DNA of 46,674 nucleotides, from contig CALJSB010000073.1 of assembly GCA_937976305.1 (NCBI GenBank), positions 1-46,674 on the forward strand. Reading direction: 5' to 3'. Below, in pieces: positions 24,599 to 33,270 of the stretch (within the stretch, counting starts at the first letter, position 1; each line of letters starts with the position of its first letter). The notes under the pieces are model-generated. The model worked only from the letters and a program-made list of their open reading frames with translations. It had not been told where the DNA came from and did not search any database. Source of the DNA: an uncultured Acidimicrobiales bacterium. Lineage in GTDB: Bacteria; Actinomycetota; Acidimicrobiia; Acidimicrobiales; SZUA-35. Made by a program: the position numbers and the translations under genes.

Positions 24599-25582
24599 GT
24601 GACTCAGCAATCTCCCATCGAGACAGCGCGCGTTGAGGGTTTCGCCAACTGGTTCAACGAGCTGTTGGTCAACGTCGAGACCGTGATCAAGGGCAAGCAG
24701 AACGAGGTCGCGATGGCGCTTGTGTGCGTCTTTGCCGAAGGGCACCTTCTGCTCGAAGACGTTCCAGGAACGGGCAAAACGGTGTTGGCAAAGTCGATCG
24801 CGAACTCGATCGAGGGAACGTGGAGTCGCGTGCAGTTCACGCCTGACTTGTTGCCCTCCGACGTTACGGGCGGGCTCGTCTACAACCAGGCTGAGGCCGA
24901 GTTCGAGCTGCACAAGGGGCCGGTCTTCTCCAATGTCGTGCTTGCAGACGAGATCAACCGAGCATCGCCCAAGACGCAGGCGGCCCTGCTCGAGGTGATG
25001 GAAGAGCGACACGTCACGATCGGAACAGCGACGCACGACGTGCCCCGCCCCTTTGTGGTGATGGCCACGCAGAACCCCGTCGAGCAGGCCGGCACCTATC
25101 GCTTGCCAGAGGCTCAGCTCGACCGCTTCCTCATGCGAAACTCACTCGGCTATCCCGATCACGACAACGAGGTCGACGTCCTGCGCTCGTCGGCGGCAGG
25201 CAAGAGCGCCGAGTCACTCGAGCCAGTGATCTCCACCGATGGCGTGCGCGACATGATCGAGGTTGCCTCGAAGATTCATGTCGATGATCAGATCAACGAC
25301 TACATCGTTCGGTTGGCAGCCGCCTCACGTGAGCTGACCGAGCTCCGCCTCGGTGTTTCGACCCGAGGCGCCATCGCTCTCATGCGGGCGAGCCGTTCGC
25401 TGGCTGCCTCGCAGGGTCGAGAATATGTCAACGCTGATGACGTGAAGTCGGTCGCCCCGTTTGTCATGGCCCATCGCATGCTGCTCACGCCAGATGCCGA
25501 ACTCAAGCGGATCGACACCGCCGACCTCGTGGCTCGCGTGCTCGATGCCGTAGACGTGCCAGCCGCAGTACGCGCCAGCTGA
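24599..25582 (+). CDS. MoxR-family AAA+ ATPase
   Basis: 327 residues. Walker A P-G-T-G-K-T (about 57-62), Walker B V-L-A-D-E-I-N-R (about 114-121), sensor 1 A-T-Q-N-P, and R-L-P-E-A-Q-L-D-R-F arginine-finger region; the C-terminal lid is present. MoxR proteins work as chaperones that load metals or assemble complexes together with DUF58/VWA partners. GTG at 24599 follows GGGAG. The 97-bp gap after the giant gene holds no gene. The next gene begins 19 bp downstream, so this starts the MoxR-DUF58-transglutaminase trio known from many bacteria. Confidence 0.92.
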   Translation: MTQQSPIETARVEGFANWFNELLVNVETVIKGKQNEVAMALVCVFAEGHLLLEDVPGTGKTVLAKSIANSIEGTWSRVQFTPDLLPSDVTGGLVYNQAEAEFELHKGPVFSNVVLADEINRASPKTQAALLEVMEERHVTIGTATHDVPRPFVVMATQNPVEQAGTYRLPEAQLDRFLMRNSLGYPDHDNEVDVLRSSAAGKSAESLEPVISTDGVRDMIEVASKIHVDDQINDYIVRLAAASRELTELRLGVSTRGAIALMRASRSLAASQGREYVNADDVKSVAPFVMAHRMLLTPDAELKRIDTADLVARVLDAVDVPAAVRAS

Positions 25583-25601
25583 AGGCTCATCAGGCGACGC
25601 C

Positions 25602-26798
25602 ATGTTGGAACGACTTCCCCTCACGAGGGCGGGCCTCACGCTGACGTTCGTCGGCGTCGTGACATACGTCCTGGGCTGGCGGTTTGGGTGGGTCGAGTTC
25701 ATGGTGTTGGCGGCAGCCTGCCTGGCTGCCCTTGTTGTTGCCCTGCCCTTCGTCATCGGCCGACTACGGCTCGACGTCACGCGCGCACTCGACCCGCAGC
25801 GGGTCACGGTCGGCGACCCAGCTGTCGCCATCCTCACGGTGACAAACCCATCGAAGTCAGCCGTTGGCTTTCGCGCCATTGATGATCGTGTCGCCATCCT
25901 TCGCGGCCCCAATCGAGACATCGCCAAGCAGGGCGAGACGGTTGAACTCGAAGTGACAGGTCTCAAGCCGGGGGAGAGTCGTGAGGCCATGCACAGGCTC
26001 CCGACGTCAACTCGTGGCGTTGTCTCGGTGGGGCCTGCCATCGTGGCCAAAGCCGATCCGCTTGGGTTGATGCGGCGTGAGGTTCGACAGGCCGAGCCGG
26101 ACACTCTTTGGGTACACCCCAAGATCGTGTCAGTGAGCCCCGTGCCGGTTGGATTTGCGAAGGATCTCGAAGGCCCGACGTCTGACACCTCGCCAGCAGG
26201 CGATGTCGCCTTTCACACACTGCGTGAGTACCAGGTTGGTGACGATCACCGCCACATTCACTGGCTGTCGTCAGCGCGCGCCGGTTCGTTGATGGTCCGG
26301 CACTACGTCGACAATCGGCGTCCGCATCTGACCGTTGTGCTCGACAACCGGGCCGACGCCATGTCGCCCGAGCAGTTTGAGGTTGCGGTTTCGATTGCCT
26401 CGACGCTCACCATCAACGCTCAGCTCGCTCAGCAACCCATTTCGCTCTGGACCGGCGAGGAGGCAGTGCTCGGCCAGACCGTGGGTGGCAGCACCGAAGA
26501 CGTGCTCGACCAAATGGCGCTCGTCACTCAGGTATCTGGCGAACCGCTTCTGGCGCAGGGTGTGAGATCCCTGCAGCATGAACCAGGCACCTCCGCGATT
26601 GCGCTGATCACTGGCGGTCGAGGAGCGAGCGAACATCTTGCTGCTGTCCAGCAACTCAAACGCTCAGCAAACGTCATTGTTTGTCGCGTCTGGCCTGAGG
26701 ATGACGTTCGAGCATCGGTGCTTCCGGGTGCCGTCGCTCTCGACGTCGACTCGCTCGAGCGGTTCCAGGTCGCCTGGAACCAAGGGGTCGGTGGTTGA
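25602..26798 (+). CDS. DUF58 membrane protein
   Basis: 398 residues. Two N-terminal transmembrane helices (about 10-48), then a beta-rich part (V-T-V-G-D-P-A-V-A-I-L-T-V-T-N) and the DUF58 core R-E-Y-Q-V-G-D-D-H-R-H-I-H-W followed by a VWA-like part (T-V-V-L-D-N-R-A-D). This is the usual partner of MoxR. The core faces the cytosol or cell envelope depending on topology; I could not decide. Stop codon abuts the next start. Confidence 0.9.
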   Translation: MLERLPLTRAGLTLTFVGVVTYVLGWRFGWVEFMVLAAACLAALVVALPFVIGRLRLDVTRALDPQRVTVGDPAVAILTVTNPSKSAVGFRAIDDRVAILRGPNRDIAKQGETVELEVTGLKPGESREAMHRLPTSTRGVVSVGPAIVAKADPLGLMRREVRQAEPDTLWVHPKIVSVSPVPVGFAKDLEGPTSDTSPAGDVAFHTLREYQVGDDHRHIHWLSSARAGSLMVRHYVDNRRPHLTVVLDNRADAMSPEQFEVAVSIASTLTINAQLAQQPISLWTGEEAVLGQTVGGSTEDVLDQMALVTQVSGEPLLAQGVRSLQHEPGTSAIALITGGRGASEHLAAVQQLKRSANVIVCRVWPEDDVRASVLPGAVALDVDSLERFQVAWNQGVGG

Positions 26799-29234
26799 GT
26801 GGCTGGCAACGTCAACAGCGCAGTCAACGACCCCGATGTTTCTCCCGGAGGCGGTGACAAGAGTGCGAAGTCGGCGAACTCGGGCAAGCGGCCACCCGCC
26901 ATGGTCCCCGTCCGATTCCTGATCGGCCTCTTCGTCATTGCGTCGATGTCCGTTGTTGCCGCAGTCGGGTTTCGAGGCGCTCTCGCCGGCTGGTCGTATC
27001 TGGTCGGTGCGGTCGTTGCTGCCCTGTGTTCGGCGACGGTTGTGTTCATGGCCCGACGGCACCGGCTGTTGCTCGGAGAATCGGTTGCGATCTCGCTCGT
27101 CGTGTTCTTGGTTCTCGGACCCATCGCAACCAGTGGCTTGCCGACCCCGACGGCCTTCGGGGCGTTTCTCTCCGGACTGATCAACGGGTGGGCTGACCTG
27201 CTTTCGAGTGTTCCGCCGGCTGATCCGACGCCTGAGCTTCGCGTCCTGCCCTATGTCATCGCCTGGGCCTCAGCCTTGGTCGGAGGAGAGATTCTTCGAC
27301 GAGACACCGTCCCGGTGTTGCCGATTGTTGGCCCGGTGCTCGGACTCGTGATCACGCTGTTGATGACGGTCGAAAACAGTGCCGTGGCCATGTTTCAGGG
27401 TGTGGCGTTGGGGCTCGGCGCCATCATTCTCGGGCTGACTGGATTACTCGTCCCCATTGGAAACGGGCCTGGCGAAACGGTGGCCGGAACCCTCGATCTC
27501 AGCACGTCGACCGGTGGCCGAAGCCGCCGGCGTTCAATGCTGTGGAGCATCGGCCTGCTCGTCCTCATCGGCCTCACGGCCCCCGCCCTTGGCCCTCGCC
27601 TACCGCTCGCCAGCGCCAACGAACGCTTCGACCTGCGCCAGTACCAGGAGCGTCCGTGGGATCCGCTCGACGAGCCCAGCCCGCTGGTCACCCTCAAGGC
27701 ATCACTCAAGGAAGGCAACCGTGATGAAGTGATGTTTCGGGTGACAAGCGCTGAGCCGATCGAACGCTTCACCCTTGCTGTGCTGGCCAGCTACAACGGC
27801 ACGGTTTGGGCTGTGGCCGATGAGGCGGGCGATGCCCCGGCAGAGTTCGTGCCCGTCGACATGCGTTTCCCGAACATCGGCGCCACCGCTGAGACGCTCG
27901 AGCCCTCGATCACCTACGAGATCGAGATCGAAGGACTTGCCGGTCCGTGGGTTCCGCTTGCTGGTTCACCGCTCGTGGCTGACTCCCGCGGAAACGAGTT
28001 TCGAGTGAATCGCGCAACCGGAACCGTGGCGAGCCCGGCTGGGCTCGAACCCGGCTTCAGCTACGAGATGACGTCGCTGCCCCGGCCCGAGCTCACCAAC
28101 ACAGAAAAGAGGCGAGCGACCGCGATCTCGAACGACGAAGAGGCCGAGCTCGATCTGGTTCCACCACGAATCAGAAATCTCGCTGGTGACATTTTCGAAG
28201 GCATCGATGCTGGTTCGCGCCGAGCCGTCGAACTGTCGACGGTGTTCTCAACCGAAGGGTTCTACGACCAGAGCGACACCGCTCGGCCCGGGCACTCGCT
28301 GGCCCGAATCGACGAGTTCCTCGAAGATCCGGATCGAATCGTGGGCTATGCAGAGCAATATGCTGGGGCGGCGGCCGTCCTGGCCCGAGTCGGAGGGCTT
28401 CCCAGCCGCGTCGTGGTTGGGTACGTCGTTGAGCCTGGCAGGTATCAAGGCGGGTCGGCGGCTGTGCTGGCCGACGACATCGAGGCGTGGATTGAAGTAG
28501 AGACCGTCGAGCATGGATGGGTTCCGTTTGACGTCACGCCCGATCGAGCCCGGGAACCAGAGCAAGAAGAGCTGGGCGTGACGATCAAAGACATCGCCAT
28601 TCCCAACCCGCCTCCTCCGCCACCACCACGGCCAGAGCTTCGCCCTCCGAGCCAGCTCGAAAACGACGAGGATGAGGCAGAGGACGAAGAAGAGGAAGAC
28701 GAGGACGAGACGTCGGCGTTGGGAACCGGTTGGGGAGCGGCAGCCAAGGTTGCAACCGGTGTTGTCGTCGGGCCTGTGGTCGTCTTGTCGCTACTCGGAG
28801 GGCTCGTTGTGCTCGCCAAGATGCTCCGTGCCGGCCGCCGACGGCGTCGTCATGACAGCGCCGAACAGATTGCCGGTGCTTGGAGAGAGCTCGTCGATCG
28901 CTACCAGGAGGCCGGCGTTCGCAACCTCGACGTGTCGACGCCAACGGAGTCGATTCGTGCCTACCTCAGGGATTCACCGGCCGCAGCTGAAGAGGCGCCG
29001 TCGCTGCTTGCGTTGGCAACAAGCGTTGACCGAGCTGCGTTCCATCCCGTTGCCCCGACTGAAGACGACGCCAACCAGGCCTGGGTGGCGTGCGGCGACG
29101 CCGTCGAAAAGCTGTATGGCCAGAGAAGTCGGCGAGAGCGCATGTGGATGCGGACCGATCCTCGTCCCCTGTTCCGTCCCGATCCGGTCGGCCGAAGGCG
29201 CCCGACCACACCAGAACTGGAGCCAGCCTCGTGA
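26799..29234 (+). CDS. Transglutaminase-like membrane protein with lost catalytic residues
   Basis: 811 residues. Six or seven transmembrane helices in the first ~260 residues (DUF3488-type), an outer beta-rich part, the transglutaminase-like core (about 480-600), an acidic/polyproline linker, one more helix (about 645-675) and a cytoplasmic DUF4129-like tail. In active relatives the core reads G-x-C-E-Q-Y...H-A-W-V-E-V...F-D-x-T. Here Cys is Ala518 (G-Y-A-E-Q-Y), His is Glu562 (I-E-A-W-I-E-V), while Asp578 (F-D-V-T-P) remains. It should bind but not process protein or peptidoglycan-linked substrates. GTG at 26799 directly follows the previous stop. Confidence 0.9.
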   Translation: MAGNVNSAVNDPDVSPGGGDKSAKSANSGKRPPAMVPVRFLIGLFVIASMSVVAAVGFRGALAGWSYLVGAVVAALCSATVVFMARRHRLLLGESVAISLVVFLVLGPIATSGLPTPTAFGAFLSGLINGWADLLSSVPPADPTPELRVLPYVIAWASALVGGEILRRDTVPVLPIVGPVLGLVITLLMTVENSAVAMFQGVALGLGAIILGLTGLLVPIGNGPGETVAGTLDLSTSTGGRSRRRSMLWSIGLLVLIGLTAPALGPRLPLASANERFDLRQYQERPWDPLDEPSPLVTLKASLKEGNRDEVMFRVTSAEPIERFTLAVLASYNGTVWAVADEAGDAPAEFVPVDMRFPNIGATAETLEPSITYEIEIEGLAGPWVPLAGSPLVADSRGNEFRVNRATGTVASPAGLEPGFSYEMTSLPRPELTNTEKRRATAISNDEEAELDLVPPRIRNLAGDIFEGIDAGSRRAVELSTVFSTEGFYDQSDTARPGHSLARIDEFLEDPDRIVGYAEQYAGAAAVLARVGGLPSRVVVGYVVEPGRYQGGSAAVLADDIEAWIEVETVEHGWVPFDVTPDRAREPEQEELGVTIKDIAIPNPPPPPPPRPELRPPSQLENDEDEAEDEEEEDEDETSALGTGWGAAAKVATGVVVGPVVVLSLLGGLVVLAKMLRAGRRRRRHDSAEQIAGAWRELVDRYQEAGVRNLDVSTPTESIRAYLRDSPAAAEEAPSLLALATSVDRAAFHPVAPTEDDANQAWVACGDAVEKLYGQRSRRERMWMRTDPRPLFRPDPVGRRRPTTPELEPAS

Positions 29235-29875
29235 GTACCCCCGCTGAAGACGACATCACTGACGATCTCACTGTCGACGGGAGCGATCTCTTGGCTGAGC
29301 TTCGTGCGGCGCATGGACGACAAGTGGGCCTTGACCCGGACGAACTGACCATCGATGGAGCAGCGCTCCTCGAGGAGATCAAGGCAGACCACCAGATGCA
29401 GGTCGACGTTGCTGATGCGTCCGATCTGCCCGCGCCCGCCCATGCCGAGGCAGCGCCCGCTCTGCCGCAGCATCCCCGCATGCGAAGTGACGCACCTGTT
29501 GGCTCGCCCGCAGTAGCAAGCACGCAGGCCCCAGCGCAGCCACCAACGTCGTCGGCCGGCTCGTCGGGTGGTGCTGTGATTGCCACCGCATCCGCCCCTG
29601 CGATGAGCGAAACAACATTGGGTCGATGGAGTCCGCCACCGACCCTGCCCGAGTCTGACGCTGTCGTCGAGCCCCGGGCGGGAAAGGCAAACAGAGTGCA
29701 GCTGCTCGTCATCGCAGCGGTGGTCGTCGTGGCTCTCGGACTCGGGGGTTGGGCCATGCGAGGTGTATTCGCCAGTCCGTCGACCGATGACGTCGACACC
29801 TCAGAGAACACATCCGATGCGGAGAGCTCCAGCGATCTCTCCGGGGAGCGGTACCTCCGGGGGTTTGGAGGATGA
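29231..29875 (+). CDS. Small single-pass membrane protein with T-[VI]-D-G-x-x-L-L motifs
   Basis: 214 residues. Two tandem imperfect repeats open the protein: D-D-L-T-V-D-G-S-D-L-L-A-E-L-R and D-E-L-T-I-D-G-A-A-L-L-E-E-I-K (about residues 10-45). A Pro/Ala-rich linker follows, then one transmembrane helix (about 157-180) and a short acidic Ser-rich outer tail. No known family recognised. The Thr in each repeat could be a kinase target for FHA readers. GTG overlaps the previous stop by 4 bases; the stop overlaps the PP2C ATG. It probably tethers signalling proteins to the membrane (inference). Confidence 0.82.
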   Translation: MSTPAEDDITDDLTVDGSDLLAELRAAHGRQVGLDPDELTIDGAALLEEIKADHQMQVDVADASDLPAPAHAEAAPALPQHPRMRSDAPVGSPAVASTQAPAQPPTSSAGSSGGAVIATASAPAMSETTLGRWSPPPTLPESDAVVEPRAGKANRVQLLVIAAVVVVALGLGGWAMRGVFASPSTDDVDTSENTSDAESSSDLSGERYLRGFGG

Positions 29876-30705
29876 GCAGCGACGTGCAACCCGGCGACGC
29901 AACGGAAACGATCGATGGCGACTTACTAGCGTCGCTTCGGACCGAGACGTCGGCCCCGCTCACGGTCGCTGTTGATTGGGGCTCGGCTACGTGCATCGGC
30001 AACGTGAGGGCTCGCAACGAAGATGCCCACGGCCACCTCGACGACGTCCTGTTTGTCGTGGCCGATGGCATGGGCGGCCACCCCGGTGGTGAGCTCGCCG
30101 CACGAACGGTCGTTTCTGGCATCCTCTCGAGCGCAACGAGACCGATCGACGATTGGGTCACCGTGCTGCGTCAGGTCAACGATCAGGTTCGCATTGCCGG
30201 CCGAGGTCGGGGCTATGACAAGGCTGGCAGTGCCGTCGTGATGGCTGCCATCGGGGCGGGATTGGTGACGATCGCCCACGTGGGTGACTGTCGTGCGTAC
30301 CGGCGCCGAGGATTCGAGCTTCAGCGCCTCACTCAGGACCACTCGGTTCGTGAGGAACTCTTGGCCGCAGGGGTCGACACGGCCACGATGCCGGAGCGGA
30401 AGGCTTCGCTCCATGCACTCACCAGATACATGGGCGCAGCCGATGAGAACGCCATGGCTGAGGTTTCTGCGATGGCCCCGATCGTGGGTGACCGGTTGCT
30501 CTTGTGCAGCGACGGTGTCACTCGACAGCTCAGTGAAGAGCAGATGGTCCACGCTCTGACAGGGCGAACATGCAGCGCCGCAGCGGAACTTCTCGTCACA
30601 ATGGCCGATGAGGCTGGCGGTCGCGACAACGCAACAGCGATCGTCGTTGAGTTTGGAGCAGCCCTCGCAGGACAACGAGGGCAAACGGGAAGGAAGACCC
30701 CATGA
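29872..30705 (+). CDS. PP2C-family protein phosphatase
   Basis: 277 residues. R-N-E-D-A-H (near 47), D-G-M-G-G-H-P-G-G (metal-binding Asp, near 65), G-D-C-R-A-Y (near 139), C-S-D-G-V-T (near 212) and G-G-R-D-N-A-T (near 250) are the full PP2C motif set, so it should be an active Mn/Mg-dependent Ser/Thr phosphatase, cytosolic. An extra 35 residues at the N-terminus carry T-I-D-G-D-L-L-A-S-L-R, the same motif as in the neighbouring membrane protein. Overlaps both neighbours by 4 bases. Confidence 0.93.
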   Translation: MSSDVQPGDATETIDGDLLASLRTETSAPLTVAVDWGSATCIGNVRARNEDAHGHLDDVLFVVADGMGGHPGGELAARTVVSGILSSATRPIDDWVTVLRQVNDQVRIAGRGRGYDKAGSAVVMAAIGAGLVTIAHVGDCRAYRRRGFELQRLTQDHSVREELLAAGVDTATMPERKASLHALTRYMGAADENAMAEVSAMAPIVGDRLLLCSDGVTRQLSEEQMVHALTGRTCSAAAELLVTMADEAGGRDNATAIVVEFGAALAGQRGQTGRKTP

Positions 30706-32120
30706 CGGACGTTGAGACGCAGCTATCAGTGTCTACAGGTAGCGGAGTTCTCCTCCGGGCCGACGGCGTGGTGTTGTTTGTGCCTGAGGCAAGCGACGGG
30801 ACCGCAGCTCTCATTGAAGCGATTCGCCAAAGCACTGAATCCATCGACGCGACCTTTGATCGGATCGCCGACCTGGTTGTCGAGCTCGAGTTTGCCGTCC
30901 CTGACTTTGTCTGCGTGGGGCTGTCTGATCGGGTGCAGATTCGTGTGTTCGGGAACATCGAGGTGATCACGGACCTTGCGTCCGCCCCGATGCTCTCTGG
31001 CGCCGGATCGTCCACGTGGGTTGAGCACCGGGCTGCCTTTCCCGCTGACGGATCACTGACGATCTCCGTGTCTGCCGACAGTCTTGTCGAAGGTGACGGC
31101 GCTGCGAGCGGACTCGAAATCGACTTGGTCGAAGGACTCATTCCATCGGGCGGTTTTCGTTTCACGGTTCGAGGAGGCGATCGGGTCGATACACCGGCTC
31201 CACAGAGCGAATCGGCTCCGGCTGAAATCTCCGAAGAACCCCATCCATCGGCTGGGCAAGACGCACGGGTCGCAGCGGCGATGGATGCGCTCGGTGACCC
31301 TCAGGATCCGGCTGAGGAGCCGGCCGTAGAGGCTGCACTGGCATCGGACATCTTCGACGACGATCTGATTGAACCGAACGGTGTGCAGGCGGCAGATGCT
31401 GCGACGGAAGGAGCAGGGGAGGTGGACTCGGCCAAGGCCGCTCCTCCCGCCCCCGACGTCGATCCGGCGATTCCGACTCCGGGTCTCGCGGCGGCGCACA
31501 CGATCGTGCCCCCGGCGGACCTGCTCGAGACGCCACCTCCTCCCGCAGCGCAGACCAGCGAAGAAGATCTCTCTCCTCCGCCACCACCCGCGGTCGTGAC
31601 CCCTCCGCCCCCGCCGCCGGCAACGGGCGATTCGGTCATGGCTCGTCCTTGTCCGTCCGGCCACTCAAACCGACCCAGCAGGGTGACGTGCTCAGTGTGC
31701 GACGCCTTCTTGCCGTCAGGACAAGACGCGCTCGAGCTCATGAACCGCCCGCCAGTCGGCCATCTGATCTTCTCTGACGGGACTCGCCACGTGCTCGACA
31801 AAGATCTTCTCGTCGGGCGTGCTCCGGTCGTCGAAGACGGGGTCGGGTGCGACATCAAGGTGATTCGCTCTGACCAGATTTCTCGACGCCACCTCGCCAT
31901 CTCGGTCAAGGGATGGGATGTCTTTGTTGAAGACTGCGGATCACGGAACGGCACAGTGCTCATCCCAACCGATGGCGCAGCACCGGTGAAAGTCGAGGCC
32001 GGCATGCCTCAACTCATCGAACCAGGAGCGTCCATTCACTTCGCCGACCAAGTGATCACATTGGCTGCCGTTGGCAGTTCACCGATTGCCATGAACGGAA
32101 ACGAGATTGCAGATGGCTAG
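30702..32120 (+). CDS. FHA protein with zinc-ribbon and proline-rich linker
   Basis: 472 residues. A beta-rich N-domain of ~150 residues of unknown family, then an Ala/Pro/Glu-rich linker (to about 310), a zinc-ribbon-like knuckle C-P-S-G-H...C-S-V-C (about 315-340), and a C-terminal FHA domain with G-R-A-P-V, I-S-R-R-H-L (S-x-x-H) and S-R-N-G-T-V, all phosphothreonine-binding residues in place. Cytosolic. It probably reads kinase-phosphorylated Thr in the locus. ATG at 30702 overlaps the phosphatase stop. Confidence 0.88.
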   Translation: MTDVETQLSVSTGSGVLLRADGVVLFVPEASDGTAALIEAIRQSTESIDATFDRIADLVVELEFAVPDFVCVGLSDRVQIRVFGNIEVITDLASAPMLSGAGSSTWVEHRAAFPADGSLTISVSADSLVEGDGAASGLEIDLVEGLIPSGGFRFTVRGGDRVDTPAPQSESAPAEISEEPHPSAGQDARVAAAMDALGDPQDPAEEPAVEAALASDIFDDDLIEPNGVQAADAATEGAGEVDSAKAAPPAPDVDPAIPTPGLAAAHTIVPPADLLETPPPPAAQTSEEDLSPPPPPAVVTPPPPPPATGDSVMARPCPSGHSNRPSRVTCSVCDAFLPSGQDALELMNRPPVGHLIFSDGTRHVLDKDLLVGRAPVVEDGVGCDIKVIRSDQISRRHLAISVKGWDVFVEDCGSRNGTVLIPTDGAAPVKVEAGMPQLIEPGASIHFADQVITLAAVGSSPIAMNGNEIADG

Positions 32121-32832
32121 CTCGACGGGAGTCGAACGACTGCAAGTCGACTTCGTCGGCGAGCTTCGTGACCTCGGACCCGAAGACGTCCTCACGTTCG
32201 GTCGCGAGGCGGATCTGACGCTCGACGAGGACAATCAGTACCTGCATCGCCTACTCGGTCGTCTCGAACATCGACAAGGTGTGTGGTGGCTGATCAATAC
32301 GGGTTCTCGAATCCCGTTGGTGGTGCAGGACCTCACTTCGAGATCGCAGGTCACTCTCGCCCCCGGGCGGGAGATGGCAATGACGTTCCCCAACGCCGCC
32401 GTCCAGTTTCAGGCGGGTCGGTCCAACTACGAGTTTGAGGTGTCGCTCGGGATCGAGAACGAATCGTTGTTCGCCGACCTCGATGATCTCGCTGACGACG
32501 GCGCAACGATTGGTATCGGCGACCTACCACTCACCGATGATCAGCGGCGCCTGATCGTCGTGCTGGCCGAGCAGACACTGCGATCATCGAGTGTCGAGAT
32601 TCAGCTTCCGACGAATCGTGGAGCCGCTCACCGGTTGGGCTGGACGATCACACGCTTCAACCGCAAACTCGACAACGTCTGTGAACGGCTGTCGAAGGCT
32701 GGGGTGAGCGGTCTTCGCGGTGGGGCAGGCGTCCTTGCGAACGACCGTCGCACGACGCTCGTGGATCACGCCATTCAGAGCGGTCTTGTCACCGTTGATG
32801 ACCTTGCGCTGCTCGAAGAACCGGCCAACTGA
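32113..32832 (+). CDS. Degenerate FHA domain fused to a winged-helix-like domain
   Basis: 239 residues. N-terminal ~110 residues have FHA-like beta-strand spacing with F-G-R-E-A and Y-L-H-R-L, but the N-G-T turn is missing, so phosphopeptide binding is doubtful. The C-terminal ~95 residues (L-T-D-D-Q-R-R-L-I-V-V-L-A-E-Q...R-L-G-W-T-I-T-R-F-N-R-K-L) look like a winged helix in which helix 3 would recognise DNA or protein. ATG at 32113 overlaps the upstream gene by 8 bp; a TTG two codons earlier is possible. It may act as the regulator of this locus, but no DNA site is known. Confidence 0.8.
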   Translation: MASSTGVERLQVDFVGELRDLGPEDVLTFGREADLTLDEDNQYLHRLLGRLEHRQGVWWLINTGSRIPLVVQDLTSRSQVTLAPGREMAMTFPNAAVQFQAGRSNYEFEVSLGIENESLFADLDDLADDGATIGIGDLPLTDDQRRLIVVLAEQTLRSSSVEIQLPTNRGAAHRLGWTITRFNRKLDNVCERLSKAGVSGLRGGAGVLANDRRTTLVDHAIQSGLVTVDDLALLEEPAN

Positions 32833-32872
32833 GAGGGCGGTTTCGTGATCTTGATCGCACGACCCGTTGCGA

Positions 32873-32886
32873 GGGGACCGGTCCCC
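32873..32886. promoter_or_regulatory. Perfect 14-bp palindrome upstream of the WXG100 gene
   Basis: GGGGACCGGTCCCC lies in the 138-bp gap before the WXG100 gene, which is the only real gap after 25601 in an otherwise coupled gene chain. It could be an operator or hairpin that sets higher expression of the secreted protein. Confidence 0.4.
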
Positions 32887-32970
32887 ATTCCGCAAACGAC
32901 TGATGTTTCTTACCTTGATGAGCACGCCAACGGGAAACGCCCGGCGGCGACATTGTCACAGGAGGCAGAC

Positions 32971-33261
32971 ATGAGTGAGATCCTTCTTCGAGCAGAAGAC
33001 GCCCGGGCCGGAGCCCAAGATGTTGTCAAGAGCGCAGAAGCTGCCCAGCAGGACTTCGACAGCTTGAAGACCCGACTCGGCGCCCTCGCCGACTCATTCC
33101 GTGGCGAGTCCGCCAAGGCCTTCGACGAAAAGTACGAAGAGTGGTCAACCTCGGCCAAGGAACTCATGGCTGCCCTTGATGGCCTCGGACAGTTCCTCAC
33201 CCAAGCTGCTGACACCATCGAGCAGACCGACACCCAGATCGCAGCGTCGCTGCGAGGCTGA
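32971..33261 (+). CDS. WXG100-family protein (F-x-G variant)
   Basis: 96 residues, the family length. Two amphipathic helices joined by a turn that reads S-F-R-G instead of W-x-G, then A-F-D-E-K-Y-E-E-W. Such helical hairpins are exported as dimers by type VII secretion ATPases. Strong ribosome-binding site GGAGG 6 bases before ATG 32971, unlike its neighbours, in keeping with high expression. No second WXG100 partner and no obvious Y-x-x-x-D/E tail beyond Y-E-E-W are visible, so it may be a homodimer like EsxA of Firmicutes. Confidence 0.9.
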   Translation: MSEILLRAEDARAGAQDVVKSAEAAQQDFDSLKTRLGALADSFRGESAKAFDEKYEEWSTSAKELMAALDGLGQFLTQAADTIEQTDTQIAASLRG

Positions 33262-33270
33262 TTCGAACGA

